In this document: positions 55,541 through 63,199 of the stretch, one piece after another | How positions within the stretch are numbered: position 1 is the first letter of the stretch | Layout of the letters: every line of letters starts with the position of its first letter | Source of the DNA: Botrimarina mediterranea | Lineage (GTDB): Bacteria > Planctomycetota > Planctomycetia > Pirellulales > Lacipirellulaceae | NCBI RefSeq assembly: GCF_007753265.1 | Contig: NZ_CP036349.1 | Coordinates: 4,063,363-4,127,362 of the forward strand | Length of the DNA: 64,000 bases | Direction: 5' to 3' | Made by a program: the position numbers and the translations under genes | The notes under the pieces: generated by a model | Told to the model about the DNA's origin: nothing | What the model saw: only the letters and a program-made list of their open reading frames with translations | The model's database searches: none

Positions 55541-55569
55541 TTAACCCCCGGTCAATGACCGGGGGTTAA
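55541..55569. terminator. Perfect palindrome after the epimerase gene
   Basis: TTAACCCCCGGTCAATGACC continuing to GGGGGTTAA, 17 bp after the stop. The stem is strong but there is no T-run, so termination is likely but not certain. Confidence 0.45.
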
Positions 55570-55687
55570 ATGGGATGGAACCGCAACGACGCTGGTCGTT
55601 CCGCGCCGTCGTTGGTTGCGAGGCCCCCGCTTGGGCCCGTATCATCGGGGGCCACGCCCCCCTCCCTTATCGCCTGATTGCCGCCGA

Positions 55688-56470
55688 ATGCTGCCGCGTA
55701 CGCCGATATTTCCGCACGTCATCGAGCTCAACCACCAGGCCCGCCGCCGGGTGACTTGCAGCGTTTACCTGATTTATGACGACGACGCCTGGACCCTGAT
55801 CGACATCGGCTACGAGGACGCCGTCGATGAGGTGCTGGAGCTGATCCGGCAGCTCGACTTCCCGTTCAGCAAGTGCGTCGCCCTGATCGCGTCGCACGCC
55901 GATGTGGACCACATCCAAGGCTTGGCGAAGGCGAAGCAGGTCCTCCGCACCGAGGTCGCCTGCCACCCCGTGGCGGCGAAGAAGCTCGAAGAGGGGGACC
56001 GCATCGCGACCTTCGCCCAGATCAGCGCGCAGGGGATCGACCTGGCGATGCCGCCGGTGAAGACCGAGCGGCCCGTTACCGATGGCGACATCATCTGCGT
56101 CGGCAACCTCGAGCTCGAAGTCTGGCACACGCCCGGCCACACCGACGGGCAGCTCGCCTTCCGCCTCGGCAACCTACTGTTCTCCGGCGACAACCTGTTC
56201 CGCGACGGCTCGGTCGGCGTCATCGACGCCCACCACGGCAGCAGCATCCCTGACTTCATCCGCTCGTTGGAGCGCATCCGCGACAGCGACGTCGAGTGGC
56301 TGCTGCCGAGCCACGGACCGGTCTTCCGTAAAGACAACGCCCACATCCAAGCGACCATCGCTCGGCTAGAGGGCTACCAGAAGCTCGCCGACTTCGGCAC
56401 CTGCGCCACGAGTTGGCCGCTGATGGAAGAGTGGGAAGACGAACTCGTCGAGGGGCGCTTGCCGCAGTAG
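55688..56470 (+). CDS. MBL-fold hydrolase with variant HADVDH motif
   Basis: 260 aa from ATG 55688 ([20 protein letters not shown]). Metallo-beta-lactamase fold: [56 protein letters not shown] and LLPSHGPVF. In the main metal motif HxHxDH the second His is Asp (H-A-D-V-D-H). The later His and Asp ligands are kept, so metal binding is probably altered rather than lost. It resembles glyoxalase II-like or quorum-quenching hydrolases but I cannot name the substrate. The exported protein gene follows 102 bp downstream. Confidence 0.85.
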   Translation: MLPRTPIFPHVIELNHQARRRVTCSVYLIYDDDAWTLIDIGYEDAVDEVLELIRQLDFPFSKCVALIASHADVDHIQGLAKAKQVLRTEVACHPVAAKKLEEGDRIATFAQISAQGIDLAMPPVKTERPVTDGDIICVGNLELEVWHTPGHTDGQLAFRLGNLLFSGDNLFRDGSVGVIDAHHGSSIPDFIRSLERIRDSDVEWLLPSHGPVFRKDNAHIQATIARLEGYQKLADFGTCATSWPLMEEWEDELVEGRLPQ

Positions 56471-56571
56471 ACGCGCCGCTGCGAGTACAATTGAAGAGGG
56501 TTGCGGCGCCCGCGTCTGGAACGCGCGGGGACGCCGCCTGCCGCACGTCCATCCAATCAGGAGCAAGGGGC

Positions 56572-57597
56572 ATGTCTCGTCGATACCCGGTCGCCTTGGC
56601 GACACTGGCCGCAGCGCTGGCTTGCGTCGCGAACGTCAGCGCGCAGTCGTACGAAGCCGGCGAGCAAGAGCCCGCCTTGCGGCTACCCACCGACCCGCGT
56701 TTGTGGCACAACTCGCCGCCGCTCACGCTCGAGTCGCTCAAGGGGAAGGGCGTGGTCTTTTATCTCTTTGAGGAGGAGAGCCCACGGATCGCCGCCAATT
56801 GGCCGAACCTGCAAGGGCTGTCGAAGCAGTACGAAGGCAAGCCCGTGCTGTTCGTCGCCGTCAGCTCGGGGACCGACCCACGGGTGTTGAAGCGATACCT
56901 CGGGCAGTACCGCGTCGGCTGGCCGGTGATCCACGACTACGACCGTTCGCTCGAGCGGGCAATGGCGGTCCCCCAACTCAACCCGGGCGGCGATGAGTTT
57001 GCGTTCCGCTACGTCGCGGGCGATGGATCGATGGGTCAAGGAAAAGGCGCCGACGTGGCCGGCACAGCTGAGGCCGCGTTGAAGGGCGCGGCGTGGCGCG
57101 TCGATCCCGCCGAGGTCCCGGAAAAGCTCAAGGGCGCTTGGCGAGCTGTCGAACTCGGCAGCTTCACAGCGGCGGCCCGGCCGCTCACTCAAGCCGCCGA
57201 GTCCAAAGACGACGAACTGAAAGCAGGGGCTGAGAAGCTGCTCGCCGCGGTCGAGGAAGAGCTGACCAGCGCCGCCAAGGAAGCCCAGGAGTCGCTCAAT
57301 GAGGGAGACGACTGGCACGCCTACAAGCTACTGGAGTCGATCCCGCAACGCTTCGATGGCTATGAGTTCGACCTCATCGAGCGGGCCGAGGACAAGACCA
57401 AGGAACTCGCCAAGTCCGACACCGTGAAAGGCCAGATCGCCGCGGCAAAGATGCTCGGCAAGGCGATGGCGACCGCGTCTCGCGGCCCCAGCGGCGTCAA
57501 CCGCGCGAAGGGCTTGCTCAACCGGCTTGTCGAAGAGCACCCCGACACCGAAGCCGCCGTCAAGGCGCAAGAGCTGCTCGCGTCGATCGGCAGCTAA
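56572..57597 (+). CDS. Secreted redoxin-like protein
   Basis: 341 aa from ATG 56572, with AGGAG 12 bases ahead. Signal peptide VALATLAAALACVANVSAQ. Residues about 30-155 look like a thioredoxin/redoxin fold (PALRLPTDPRLWHNSPPLTL, GVVFYLFEEESPRIAANWPNL, VLFVAVSSGTDPRVLKRYLG, RVGWPVIHDYD). The usual CxxC is absent (EEESPR at that point), so it is probably not a disulfide reductase. The C-terminal part is helical with coiled-coil character (AEKLLAAVEEELTSAAKEA, TEAAVKAQELLASI). Periplasmic; function unknown. A good terminator follows. Confidence 0.75.
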   Translation: MSRRYPVALATLAAALACVANVSAQSYEAGEQEPALRLPTDPRLWHNSPPLTLESLKGKGVVFYLFEEESPRIAANWPNLQGLSKQYEGKPVLFVAVSSGTDPRVLKRYLGQYRVGWPVIHDYDRSLERAMAVPQLNPGGDEFAFRYVAGDGSMGQGKGADVAGTAEAALKGAAWRVDPAEVPEKLKGAWRAVELGSFTAAARPLTQAAESKDDELKAGAEKLLAAVEEELTSAAKEAQESLNEGDDWHAYKLLESIPQRFDGYEFDLIERAEDKTKELAKSDTVKGQIAAAKMLGKAMATASRGPSGVNRAKGLLNRLVEEHPDTEAAVKAQELLASIGS

Positions 57598-57620
57598 GCG
57601 AGTAGCCACCAACAAGAAAG

Positions 57621-57695
57621 GGCGAGCCCCCAACATCAGTCGGGGGAGGGACGCGGTTCCCTCTCCCGACTAACGTCGGGGGCTCGCCTCTTTTT
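57621..57695 (+). terminator. Terminator after the redoxin-like gene
   Basis: Long GC-rich hairpin with arms GGCGAGCCCCCAACATCAGT and CGTCGGGGGCTCGCC, inner pair GGGGGAGGGA / TCCCTCTCCC, then CTCTTTTT. It begins 24 bp after the stop. The TCCCGACTAACGTCGGGGGC part also behaves as a repeat (a similar word is at 15383-15402). Confidence 0.75.
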
Positions 57696-57728
57696 GGTTG
57701 GGTCGCGCCTCGCACTTCGTCTTATCTG

Positions 57729-57812
57729 TAGGAGGCGTCTCCAGACGCCGATTACGTGCACCATGCCGTATCGCATCGCAGCGCGAAATCGGCGTCTGGA
57801 GACGCCTCCCAC
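57729..57812 (+). repeat. 85-bp REP-like palindrome, copy E
   Basis: Arms TAGGAGGCGTCTCCAGACGC and GGCGTCTGGAGACGCCTCCC around the loop GTGCACCATGCCGTATCGC. Fifth copy of the family. It follows the terminator at 57621. Confidence 0.8.
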
Positions 57813-57823
57813 AAGGCGCGTTC

Positions 57824-57860
57824 TCAGAACACGTCCAGGATAAAGTGGGGCCCTGAATGG
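57824..57860 (-). repeat. Partial duplication of the 3' end of the next gene
   Basis: TCAGAACACGTCCAGGATAA followed by AGTGGGGCCCTGAATGG nearly repeats the last 36 bases of the coding sequence at 57919 (stop, then the codons for HSGHHFILDV); two bases differ. About 58 bp separate the copies. It is the remnant of a duplicated gene end. Confidence 0.65.
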
Positions 57861-57918
57861 CTGCGTTTCGGCGCGGCGCGGCTTGGCTACGCCAAGACCT
57901 TGCTCGCAACGCAGGGCA

Positions 57919-58242
57919 TCAGAACACGTCCAGGATAAAGTGGTGTCCTGAATGGAACTTGCGCGGGCTTGGGTAGTAGTTGTGCCAGCGCTTGTTGTAG
58001 ACCGGGATCCGCATCTCGGGCGGATAGCGGTGGTACAGGCTGTCGGCCGAGCGGTAGTAGTCGCTGCCCCAGTAGTTCTGGGGATAGTAGACGTACGGGT
58101 AGTGGTAGAAGCGGTTCCAATCCGTTTCGGTGTAGGTCCCGCTGAACGCCCGGCCGTAGGCGTTCTGGGCTTCGGCGCGGTCGGCGAAGACCGTCGTCAA
58201 GGCGGCCGTCGCCACGGCCGCGCACAAGAGTTTGCGGATCAT
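57919..58242 (-). CDS. Small secreted Tyr-rich hypothetical protein
   Basis: 107 aa from ATG 58242; GGGGGGG precedes the start. Signal peptide LLCAAVATAALTTVFADRAEA. The mature part is rich in Tyr, His, Trp and Pro (YGRAFSGTYTETDWNRFYHY, PYVYYPQNYWGSDYYRSADS) and ends HSGHHFILDVF. It resembles short exported planctomycete proteins that databases have called calmodulin-binding-like, which I would not rely on. Function unknown. Confidence 0.7.
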   Translation of the reverse strand: MIRKLLCAAVATAALTTVFADRAEAQNAYGRAFSGTYTETDWNRFYHYPYVYYPQNYWGSDYYRSADSLYHRYPPEMRIPVYNKRWHNYYPSPRKFHSGHHFILDVF

Positions 58243-58478
58243 CGGTTTCCCCCCCGGAAGCGACGAGGCGAGTCGTCGCGCGAACGCGGCGCGCCTCTCG
58301 GCCGCCGCGCGAATCGATACGCCGGGCGCCGCGCACGGCTCCCTGGCTAGGGAAAAGATCGGCCCGCGGCACATCCGGCATTGAGGGAAAAACCCTCGCC
58401 ATCGGGACAATCGCGCCGGGGGCCCCGGGTACGCGGGGAGCGGCGAACGCCTACACTGTGGGGAGTTCGTGCTGGGGA

Positions 58479-58562
58479 ATGACCAATGTCCAAGCCCCAA
58501 TGACCAATGAGGGAGCTGCCGCTCCGCTGGCATTGGTCATTGGGATTTGGTCATTGGTCATT
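58479..58562. repeat. CATTGGTC inverted short-word repeat, upstream of mrp
   Basis: Left AATGACCAATGTCCAAGCCC, right GGCATTGGTCATTGGGATTT then GGTCATTGGTCATT. It reads HWSLGFGHWSF on the plus strand (in frame with mrp) and HWSLGLGHWSF on the minus strand. Same family as 44547-44655. Confidence 0.8.
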
Positions 58563-58611
58563 CACCACCACTGGATTGCCCACCACCACCCTTTCGCCCT
58601 GCCGTTACCCG

Positions 58612-59679
58612 ATGCCCTCCGCTGACGCTATCAAGTCCGTCGTTGATTCGTTCCCCGATCCCGAAACGAATCGCCCCCTGGGCGTGATGGGGCAGACCGG
58701 CGCCGTCGAGATCGATGGCGATCGGGTGCGTGTCGAGATCGGGCTAACAACGTGGGCGGCGCCGCTGCGCGACGAAACCGTCGAGGCGCTGCGCGAGAAA
58801 CTCGTCGCGTCGGGGGTCGATCCCAATCAGTGCACCATCGACACAACCACGCACCAGCGCCCCGCCGACAAACTGGGTCAGATAGGCGTCACAGCGAAGA
58901 GCGTCATCGCCGTCGGCAGTGGCAAGGGTGGCGTCGGCAAGAGCACGATGGCCGCGGCGATCGCCTTCGGCCTCCACAACGCCGGCTGCAAGGTCGGCTT
59001 GATGGACGCGGACGTCTACGGGCCCAGCGTGCCGCACCTCTTGGGCGTTAACGAACGACCCACCGCGGTCAATCAACGTTTGCAACCGATCGAACGCTCC
59101 GGCCTCCGTGTCATGAGCATGGGCTTCATGGTCCCCGCCGAGGAAGCCGTCGTCTGGCGTGGCCCGATGCTGCACGGGGCGGTCACCCAGATGCTCCGCG
59201 ACACCGATTGGGGCGACCTCGACTACCTGATCATCGACATGCCGCCGGGCACGGGCGACATCGCCCTGACGTTGTCGCAACTCATCCCGCTCACCGGCGC
59301 CGTGGTGGTCTGCACGCCGCAAGACGTGGCGCTGCTCGACGCGGTGAAGGCGATCAACATGTTCCGCAAGGTGAAGATCCCGCTGCTGGGCGTCGTCGAG
59401 AACATGAGCTCGTTCATCTGTCCGGGCTGTAGCGAGCGGCACGACATCTTCGGCACCGGCGGCGCGAAGCGGAAAGCCGAAGCGATGGACGTCCCGTTCC
59501 TCGGCGACGCTCCGATCAACGTCGACCTCCGCAAGCGCGGCGACGACGGCCAGATGGCGGGCCTCTACGACGACCCGGCGATCGCGGCCCCGCTGATGGA
59601 GATCACCCGCGGCATGGTCCGGCAGATCGTCGCCCAGCGCGGCGGCCAACCGGCGATGCCTTCGCTGCCGGTGCTTTGA
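58612..59679 (+). CDS. mrp: Mrp/ApbC-type iron-sulfur carrier ATPase
   Basis: 355 aa from ATG 58612; the open frame upstream is repeat sequence. A MIP18-like N-terminal domain (residues about 1-95) precedes the P-loop ATPase. The deviant Walker A is VGSGKGGVGKSTMAAAI, followed by LMDADVYGPSVPHLLG, WRGPMLHGAVTQML, LIIDMPPGTGDIALTLSQL and VVENMSSFICPGCSERHDIFG, whose CxxC bridges an Fe-S cluster between subunits. Mrp/Ind1-type proteins carry Fe-S clusters to target enzymes. There is no neighbouring isc/suf gene. Confidence 0.93.
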   Translation: MPSADAIKSVVDSFPDPETNRPLGVMGQTGAVEIDGDRVRVEIGLTTWAAPLRDETVEALREKLVASGVDPNQCTIDTTTHQRPADKLGQIGVTAKSVIAVGSGKGGVGKSTMAAAIAFGLHNAGCKVGLMDADVYGPSVPHLLGVNERPTAVNQRLQPIERSGLRVMSMGFMVPAEEAVVWRGPMLHGAVTQMLRDTDWGDLDYLIIDMPPGTGDIALTLSQLIPLTGAVVVCTPQDVALLDAVKAINMFRKVKIPLLGVVENMSSFICPGCSERHDIFGTGGAKRKAEAMDVPFLGDAPINVDLRKRGDDGQMAGLYDDPAIAAPLMEITRGMVRQIVAQRGGQPAMPSLPVL

Positions 59680-59710
59680 GGCTGAGCGGTTCGTCGTACC
59701 TAAGAAGTCA

Positions 59711-59801
59711 AACCACAATGGGCACAAAGAGCACGAAGGATGTTCTTGCAGGACATCAGTCCCAATGACAGTTCTTCGTGTCCTTTGTGTCCTTTGTGGT
59801 T
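59711..59801. repeat. AACCACAATGGGCACAAAGA palindrome
   Basis: Left AACCACAATGGGCACAAAGAGC, right GTGTCCTTTGTGTCCTTTGTGGTT, about 90 bp, between mrp and the lysine-rich gene. Same build as the TTCACCACGGAGGCACAG element at 29028. Confidence 0.6.
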
Positions 59802-59857
59802 CCCATTTCGTGGCCTGGGGAAACGGCCTCTCCCGGCAAAGTGCCGGTGAAACAACG

Positions 59858-59895
59858 GAAAAAGCCGCGTGCTCTGCGAGAGAGCACGCGGCTTT
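59858..59895 (-). terminator. Rho-independent terminator of the lysine-rich gene
   Basis: 15-bp stem AAAGCCGCGTGCTCT / AGAGCACGCGGCTTT with a TTTTT tract on the minus strand, 32 bp after the stop codon. Confidence 0.85.
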
Positions 59896-59926
59896 CGATG
59901 TTTCCGAAGGCTGACGGCGACGCCGA

Positions 59927-60181
59927 TCAGGACTTCTTCGTGGTCTTCTTCTTGGTCTTTTTCTTGGCGACCTTCTTCTTGGTCCCCTTCTTCTTCTTGG
60001 CGACCTTCTTCTTGGCCGCCTTCTTCTTCTTGGCGACCTTCTTCTTGGTCCCCTTCTTCTTCTTCGCTACCTTCTTCTTGGTCCCCTTCTTCTTCTTGGC
60101 GACCTTCTTCTTGGCGCCCTTCTTCTTCGCGACCTTCTTCTTGGCCGTCTTCTTCTTGGCGACCTTCTTCTTCTTAGCCAC
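59927..60181 (-). CDS. Histone H1-like lysine-repeat protein
   Basis: 84 aa from GTG 60181, set by an excellent AGGAGGAAGAAC ribosome site. The protein is almost entirely KKKVAKKK, KKGTKKKV and KKAAKKK units, about 70 percent Lys with Ala, Val, Gly and Thr. No other residues occur except the last Ser. It should be disordered and strongly cationic, like the C-terminal tails of bacterial H1-like nucleoid proteins, so DNA or RNA compaction is plausible (inference). The repeats are unequal copies of a unit of about 24 bases, so length may vary between strains. It has its own terminator. Confidence 0.7.
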   Translation of the reverse strand: MAKKKKVAKKKTAKKKVAKKKGAKKKVAKKKKGTKKKVAKKKKGTKKKVAKKKKAAKKKVAKKKKGTKKKVAKKKTKKKTTKKS

Positions 60182-60556
60182 GTTCTTCCTCCTCAAAACG
60201 AGTCGCGGTGATCGAGCGGCTGCTTTGCGTTAGTTTGGGCAACCCTCATCACCCGCTTTTGAAAACGAGCCGCTCTTCCGCAGCGACTCTCAAGTAACCG
60301 ACGCAGTGACCAAGGCGCCCGCTGCTTCGCGACGACGACGTGAGTCACAGGGACTTGTATCGTGCGTCGTGGTAGTCGAGCGCGTTGGCGTTGACCTTAT
60401 CGGCTACACCTGCGTTGCTACTGTAAGCATTACTTCAATCCCTGCAACAGGTTTTTCGAGAATCGTAGCGCGGATTCTGCGTCGCGCGCGTCATGATGAT
60501 CGCGCGCGATGATCGACGCACCGCGCGCTGCGCGGTTGCGCGACGTCCCGCGCGCG
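60182..60556. other. Intergenic region upstream of the lysine-rich gene
   Basis: 375 bp. The left part carries the promoter side of the lysine-rich gene (minus strand). 60475-60556 is very rich in GCGCGC words (for example GCGTCGCGCGCGTCATGATG), unusual against the rest and without coding capacity. No repeat family shared with other loci. Confidence 0.45.
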
Positions 60557-61237
60557 TCACCAACCGCCGCGCGAAGCGCGGTACTGCTGCATCGTCTCGT
60601 AGCTCTGATAGGCGAGCAGGCCGAACAGCGCTGTATTCCAAATCGATTGGGTCTCAACCCAACACCACAGCGCTAAACCCGCAGCAACTACCGCAGAAAT
60701 CGCGAGCGAGACGACGATGCCCGTCGATGGCTTCATTAGCAAAGTCAATACTTCGCGCGCGACGCGCCCGCCATCCAAGGGCCAGATCGGGAACAGATTG
60801 AGCACGCCCCAAACGATGTTGATGAAGAGCATGTCGCCCACGAACACGCGCGCTAGTCGGGCCTCGGGCTCGCCCGCAAGCTCGACATAACCCCACACAA
60901 GCGCCGCCAAAAAAAATCCGGCAAAAGGTCCCGCCAACGCGATCAAAATGTTCCGCCACCAGCTCTCGCGCACCCCGTAAGCGGACGCGTAACCGCCGAA
61001 GGCGTAGAGAACGATCTCTGGTTGGCCGCCGAACGCACGCTGCAAGACCGCGTGGCCGAGTTCGTGAACGAGGATCGAAACGACCACCGCGACGACCCAG
61101 ACGATCGCGAACTCAGGCGGCCGACCGCCTCCTAAGAACAACGCGACGATCCAGAACACCGGCGCAATCCGCACCGGAACGCCTAGCAGCGAGAAACGCA
61201 CGTCGTAGGGACCGGGGGCGGCGCTGGTGAACAGCAT
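60557..61237 (-). CDS. Site-2 protease (M50) family metalloprotease
   Basis: 226 aa, mostly membrane helices. The zinc motif is ILVHELGHAVLQR and the third ligand is in LFPIWPLDGGRVARE, both intact; this is the short, CBS-less S2P type (SpoIVFB/rhomboid-like size). Helices include APVFWIVALFLGGG, ILIALAGPFAGFFLAALVWG and GIVVSLAISAVVAAGLAL. It cleaves within membranes; its substrate is not evident. It is 29 bp downstream of lpxB on the same strand, possibly co-transcribed. Confidence 0.9.
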   Translation of the reverse strand: MLFTSAAPGPYDVRFSLLGVPVRIAPVFWIVALFLGGGRPPEFAIVWVVAVVVSILVHELGHAVLQRAFGGQPEIVLYAFGGYASAYGVRESWWRNILIALAGPFAGFFLAALVWGYVELAGEPEARLARVFVGDMLFINIVWGVLNLFPIWPLDGGRVAREVLTLLMKPSTGIVVSLAISAVVAAGLALWCWVETQSIWNTALFGLLAYQSYETMQQYRASRGGW

Positions 61238-61266
61238 TAATCGCTAAATCGTTGGCGGAAAGGCGT

Positions 61267-62493
61267 TTAGGCGGCTTTGGCGACACCGCTCGCACCGCCA
61301 AGCTCCCGCAAGACATACTCCGCCGCGCGCTCCGAAGCGCCGGCGACCGCCACCTGCTGCTTGAGCGTCGTCATCCGCTCTACGAGCTGCGCGCGGGCCG
61401 CTTCGCTGTTCAACCATTGTACAGCGTGATAGGCGAGGTCGTCCGACTTGTCTTCATAAGTCAGGTACTCGGGCATCAAGACGTGCGCGTCCTTCGAGTC
61501 GCGACGGTCGTAGACGCCGACCTTGTCCGGAAACAACTCGGGCGCCGTAAGCAGATTGACCAGCGTGATGTACGGCACGCGGCGGAAGACGCTTTGCAGC
61601 CAGTACGCGAAACGCGAGACGTGGTAGAGAATCACCGTTGGCTTGGCGTGGTGCAGCAGTTCGAGCGACACCGACCCCGACACGGCTACGCAGCACGTGG
61701 CCGCTTCGATCAGCTCGGGCGTCTTGCCGACATAGATCGTCGGGCCTTCGCCGCGGACCATGCCGGCGTCGCGGATCGCCTCCTCGGCCATCGCGACATG
61801 CTTCTCTTTGAACGCCGCCACGGCAAAGCGGGCCTCGGGCACGCGGCGACGGACCTTCTTCATAGCTTCGAGCTGCGAACGGAAGTTGTTCCGTACTTCC
61901 TGAGTGCGCGAACCCGGCAGCAGCGTCACCAGCGGCTGCTTGGGGTCGCAGTGCTCGGCGATGAACGCCTTGTCGAGTACCCGGCTGTGCAGCTCGTCGA
62001 AGTACGGATGGCCGACGTAGGTCGCGTTGACGCCGCGTTCGCGCAACCATGCTTCCTCGAACGGCAACTTGCAGAGGGCATGGTCCACGTACGCCCGCAG
62101 CTTCTTCACGCGCCACGCGGCCCAGCCCCACACCTGCGGTGTACCGTAGTAGAAGACAGGGATGCCGTGCTTCTTGGCGACCTTGGCGATGTGCCAGTTG
62201 AAGCCGGGGAAGTCGATGAGCACGACCGCGTCGGGCCGGTGCTCGGCGAAGTACTTCTCGGCGAGCGCCTTGAGACGGAAGAACTGCGGCAGCTTCCAGA
62301 AGACCTCGATGAAGCCCATCACGGCGAGCTGCGTGAGGTCGAAGAGGAGGTCCGCCCCTTCGGCCGCCATACGTGGACCGCCGAAGCCGACCGCGCGCAC
62401 GTCAGCGCCGCGCCGCTGGAAACTGCGGATCAGGTTCGCGCCGTGGAGGTCGCCGCTGGGTTCGCCAACGGAGAAGAAGATCGTTTTCGCCAT
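61267..62493 (-). CDS. lpxB: Lipid-A-disaccharide synthase
   Basis: 408 aa from ATG 62493 (MAKTIFFSVGEPSGDLHGAN), GT19 family. It joins UDP-diacylglucosamine and lipid X to make the lipid A disaccharide. SVGEPSGDLHGANLI, GFGGPRMAAEGADLL, QLAVMGFIEV, DFPGFNWHIAK, YYGTPQVWGWAAWR, LPFEEAWLRERGV, LPGSRTQEVRNN and AVSGSVSLELLHHAKPTVILYHV are all conserved. This shows that the organism can make lipid A-type LPS. The frame is open for 211 codons upstream, which I regard as chance plus repeat sequence. Confidence 0.95.
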   Translation of the reverse strand: MAKTIFFSVGEPSGDLHGANLIRSFQRRGADVRAVGFGGPRMAAEGADLLFDLTQLAVMGFIEVFWKLPQFFRLKALAEKYFAEHRPDAVVLIDFPGFNWHIAKVAKKHGIPVFYYGTPQVWGWAAWRVKKLRAYVDHALCKLPFEEAWLRERGVNATYVGHPYFDELHSRVLDKAFIAEHCDPKQPLVTLLPGSRTQEVRNNFRSQLEAMKKVRRRVPEARFAVAAFKEKHVAMAEEAIRDAGMVRGEGPTIYVGKTPELIEAATCCVAVSGSVSLELLHHAKPTVILYHVSRFAYWLQSVFRRVPYITLVNLLTAPELFPDKVGVYDRRDSKDAHVLMPEYLTYEDKSDDLAYHAVQWLNSEAARAQLVERMTTLKQQVAVAGASERAAEYVLRELGGASGVAKAA

Positions 62494-62588
62494 CGCCGCA
62501 TCGCTTGAGGGTTTGCACAAAGAGCGCAAGCGCGGCGGGAGTATTCCAAATCGGGCCAGGCGACGCAGCGCCAGTTCCTGGGGCACTT

Positions 62589-62678
62589 TAGGCCGTAACA
62601 AGCACCAACGAAGTTGCGGCGGCGTCAGGGTATTTGGTGCTAGGCCGGTTCTGCCGTAACTGCGCTTGTTACGGCCTA
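62589..62678. repeat. TAGGCCGTAACAAGC palindrome
   Basis: Arms TAGGCCGTAACAAGCACC and GCGCTTGTTACGGCCTA, 15 bp perfectly paired at the ends, with partial inner pairing. Confidence 0.65.
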
Positions 62679-62685
62679 CAGGTAC

Positions 62686-62730
62686 GAAAAGTCGCCGGGC
62701 TCCCCGTTCTGCAAGAACGCGGAGCCCGGC
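62686..62730 (-). terminator. Terminator-like hairpin without an assigned gene
   Basis: 17-bp stem (GCCGGGCTCCCCGTTCT against AGAACGCGGAGCCCGGC, one mismatch) followed on the minus strand by ACTTTTCG. It would end a transcript coming from about 62900, but no gene is annotated there. Confidence 0.5.
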
Positions 62731-63090
62731 GAGGAGGCATGGTTGTTGGAAGGATTTGGTTGGAAGTATTGGATGGAAGGTTTGGAATGGAAGCCGGCGA
62801 TTGATCAGGCGCCGGGCCAGTTCGTGGTTGGACTCATTGGCATAGAGATAAGAACGACTCCTTTCGTTCGGATGGACCCGGCGCCGCGTCGCCGGCGAAG
62901 TAGGGGAAACGTTGGCGACGACTCGCGTCACCGACGGAACCATAAAGCAACCCCGGCGCCAAAACGGGCCGGGTCGCCAGAACCGCGGAAAGAACGCGGC
63001 GCCGCTTCGATCAGGCCGTGTCCTCTGCGACATCCTTACAAAGACCGTTGTAAGCCTGACAGTCGCCAACCTCTTCGGCAGAAAAATTAA

Positions 63091-63199
63091 AGTCACCACG
63101 ACGGACACGAAGAACAGGACGGGCAACTCGGAAAAGCTACACCGTTTCGGTAAGCAGCCAATTCGACTCGTCGTGCTCTTCTTGCCCGTCGTGGTGACT
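63091..63199. repeat. AGTCACCACGACGG palindrome abutting the MFS stop
   Basis: Arms AGTCACCACGACGGACACGA and CTTGCCCGTCGTGGTGACT; about 109 bp. The final ACT overlaps the MFS stop codon (TAG, 63198-63200). Confidence 0.7.

Larger units (their letters stand above)
62494..63197. other. Gene-poor region with three palindromes
   Basis: 704 bp between MFS and lpxB on the minus strand. It contains a TAGGCCGTAACAAGC palindrome (62589-62678), a terminator-like hairpin (62686-62730) and a large palindrome (63091-63199). Between 62731 and 63090 there is no clear gene, although a short minus-strand transcript ending at the hairpin is possible. Confidence 0.5.

Noticed and set aside
62494-63126. 211-codon extension ahead of lpxB
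   Set aside because: LpxB homology starts exactly at ATG 62493; the extension runs through a repeat and a terminator hairpin.
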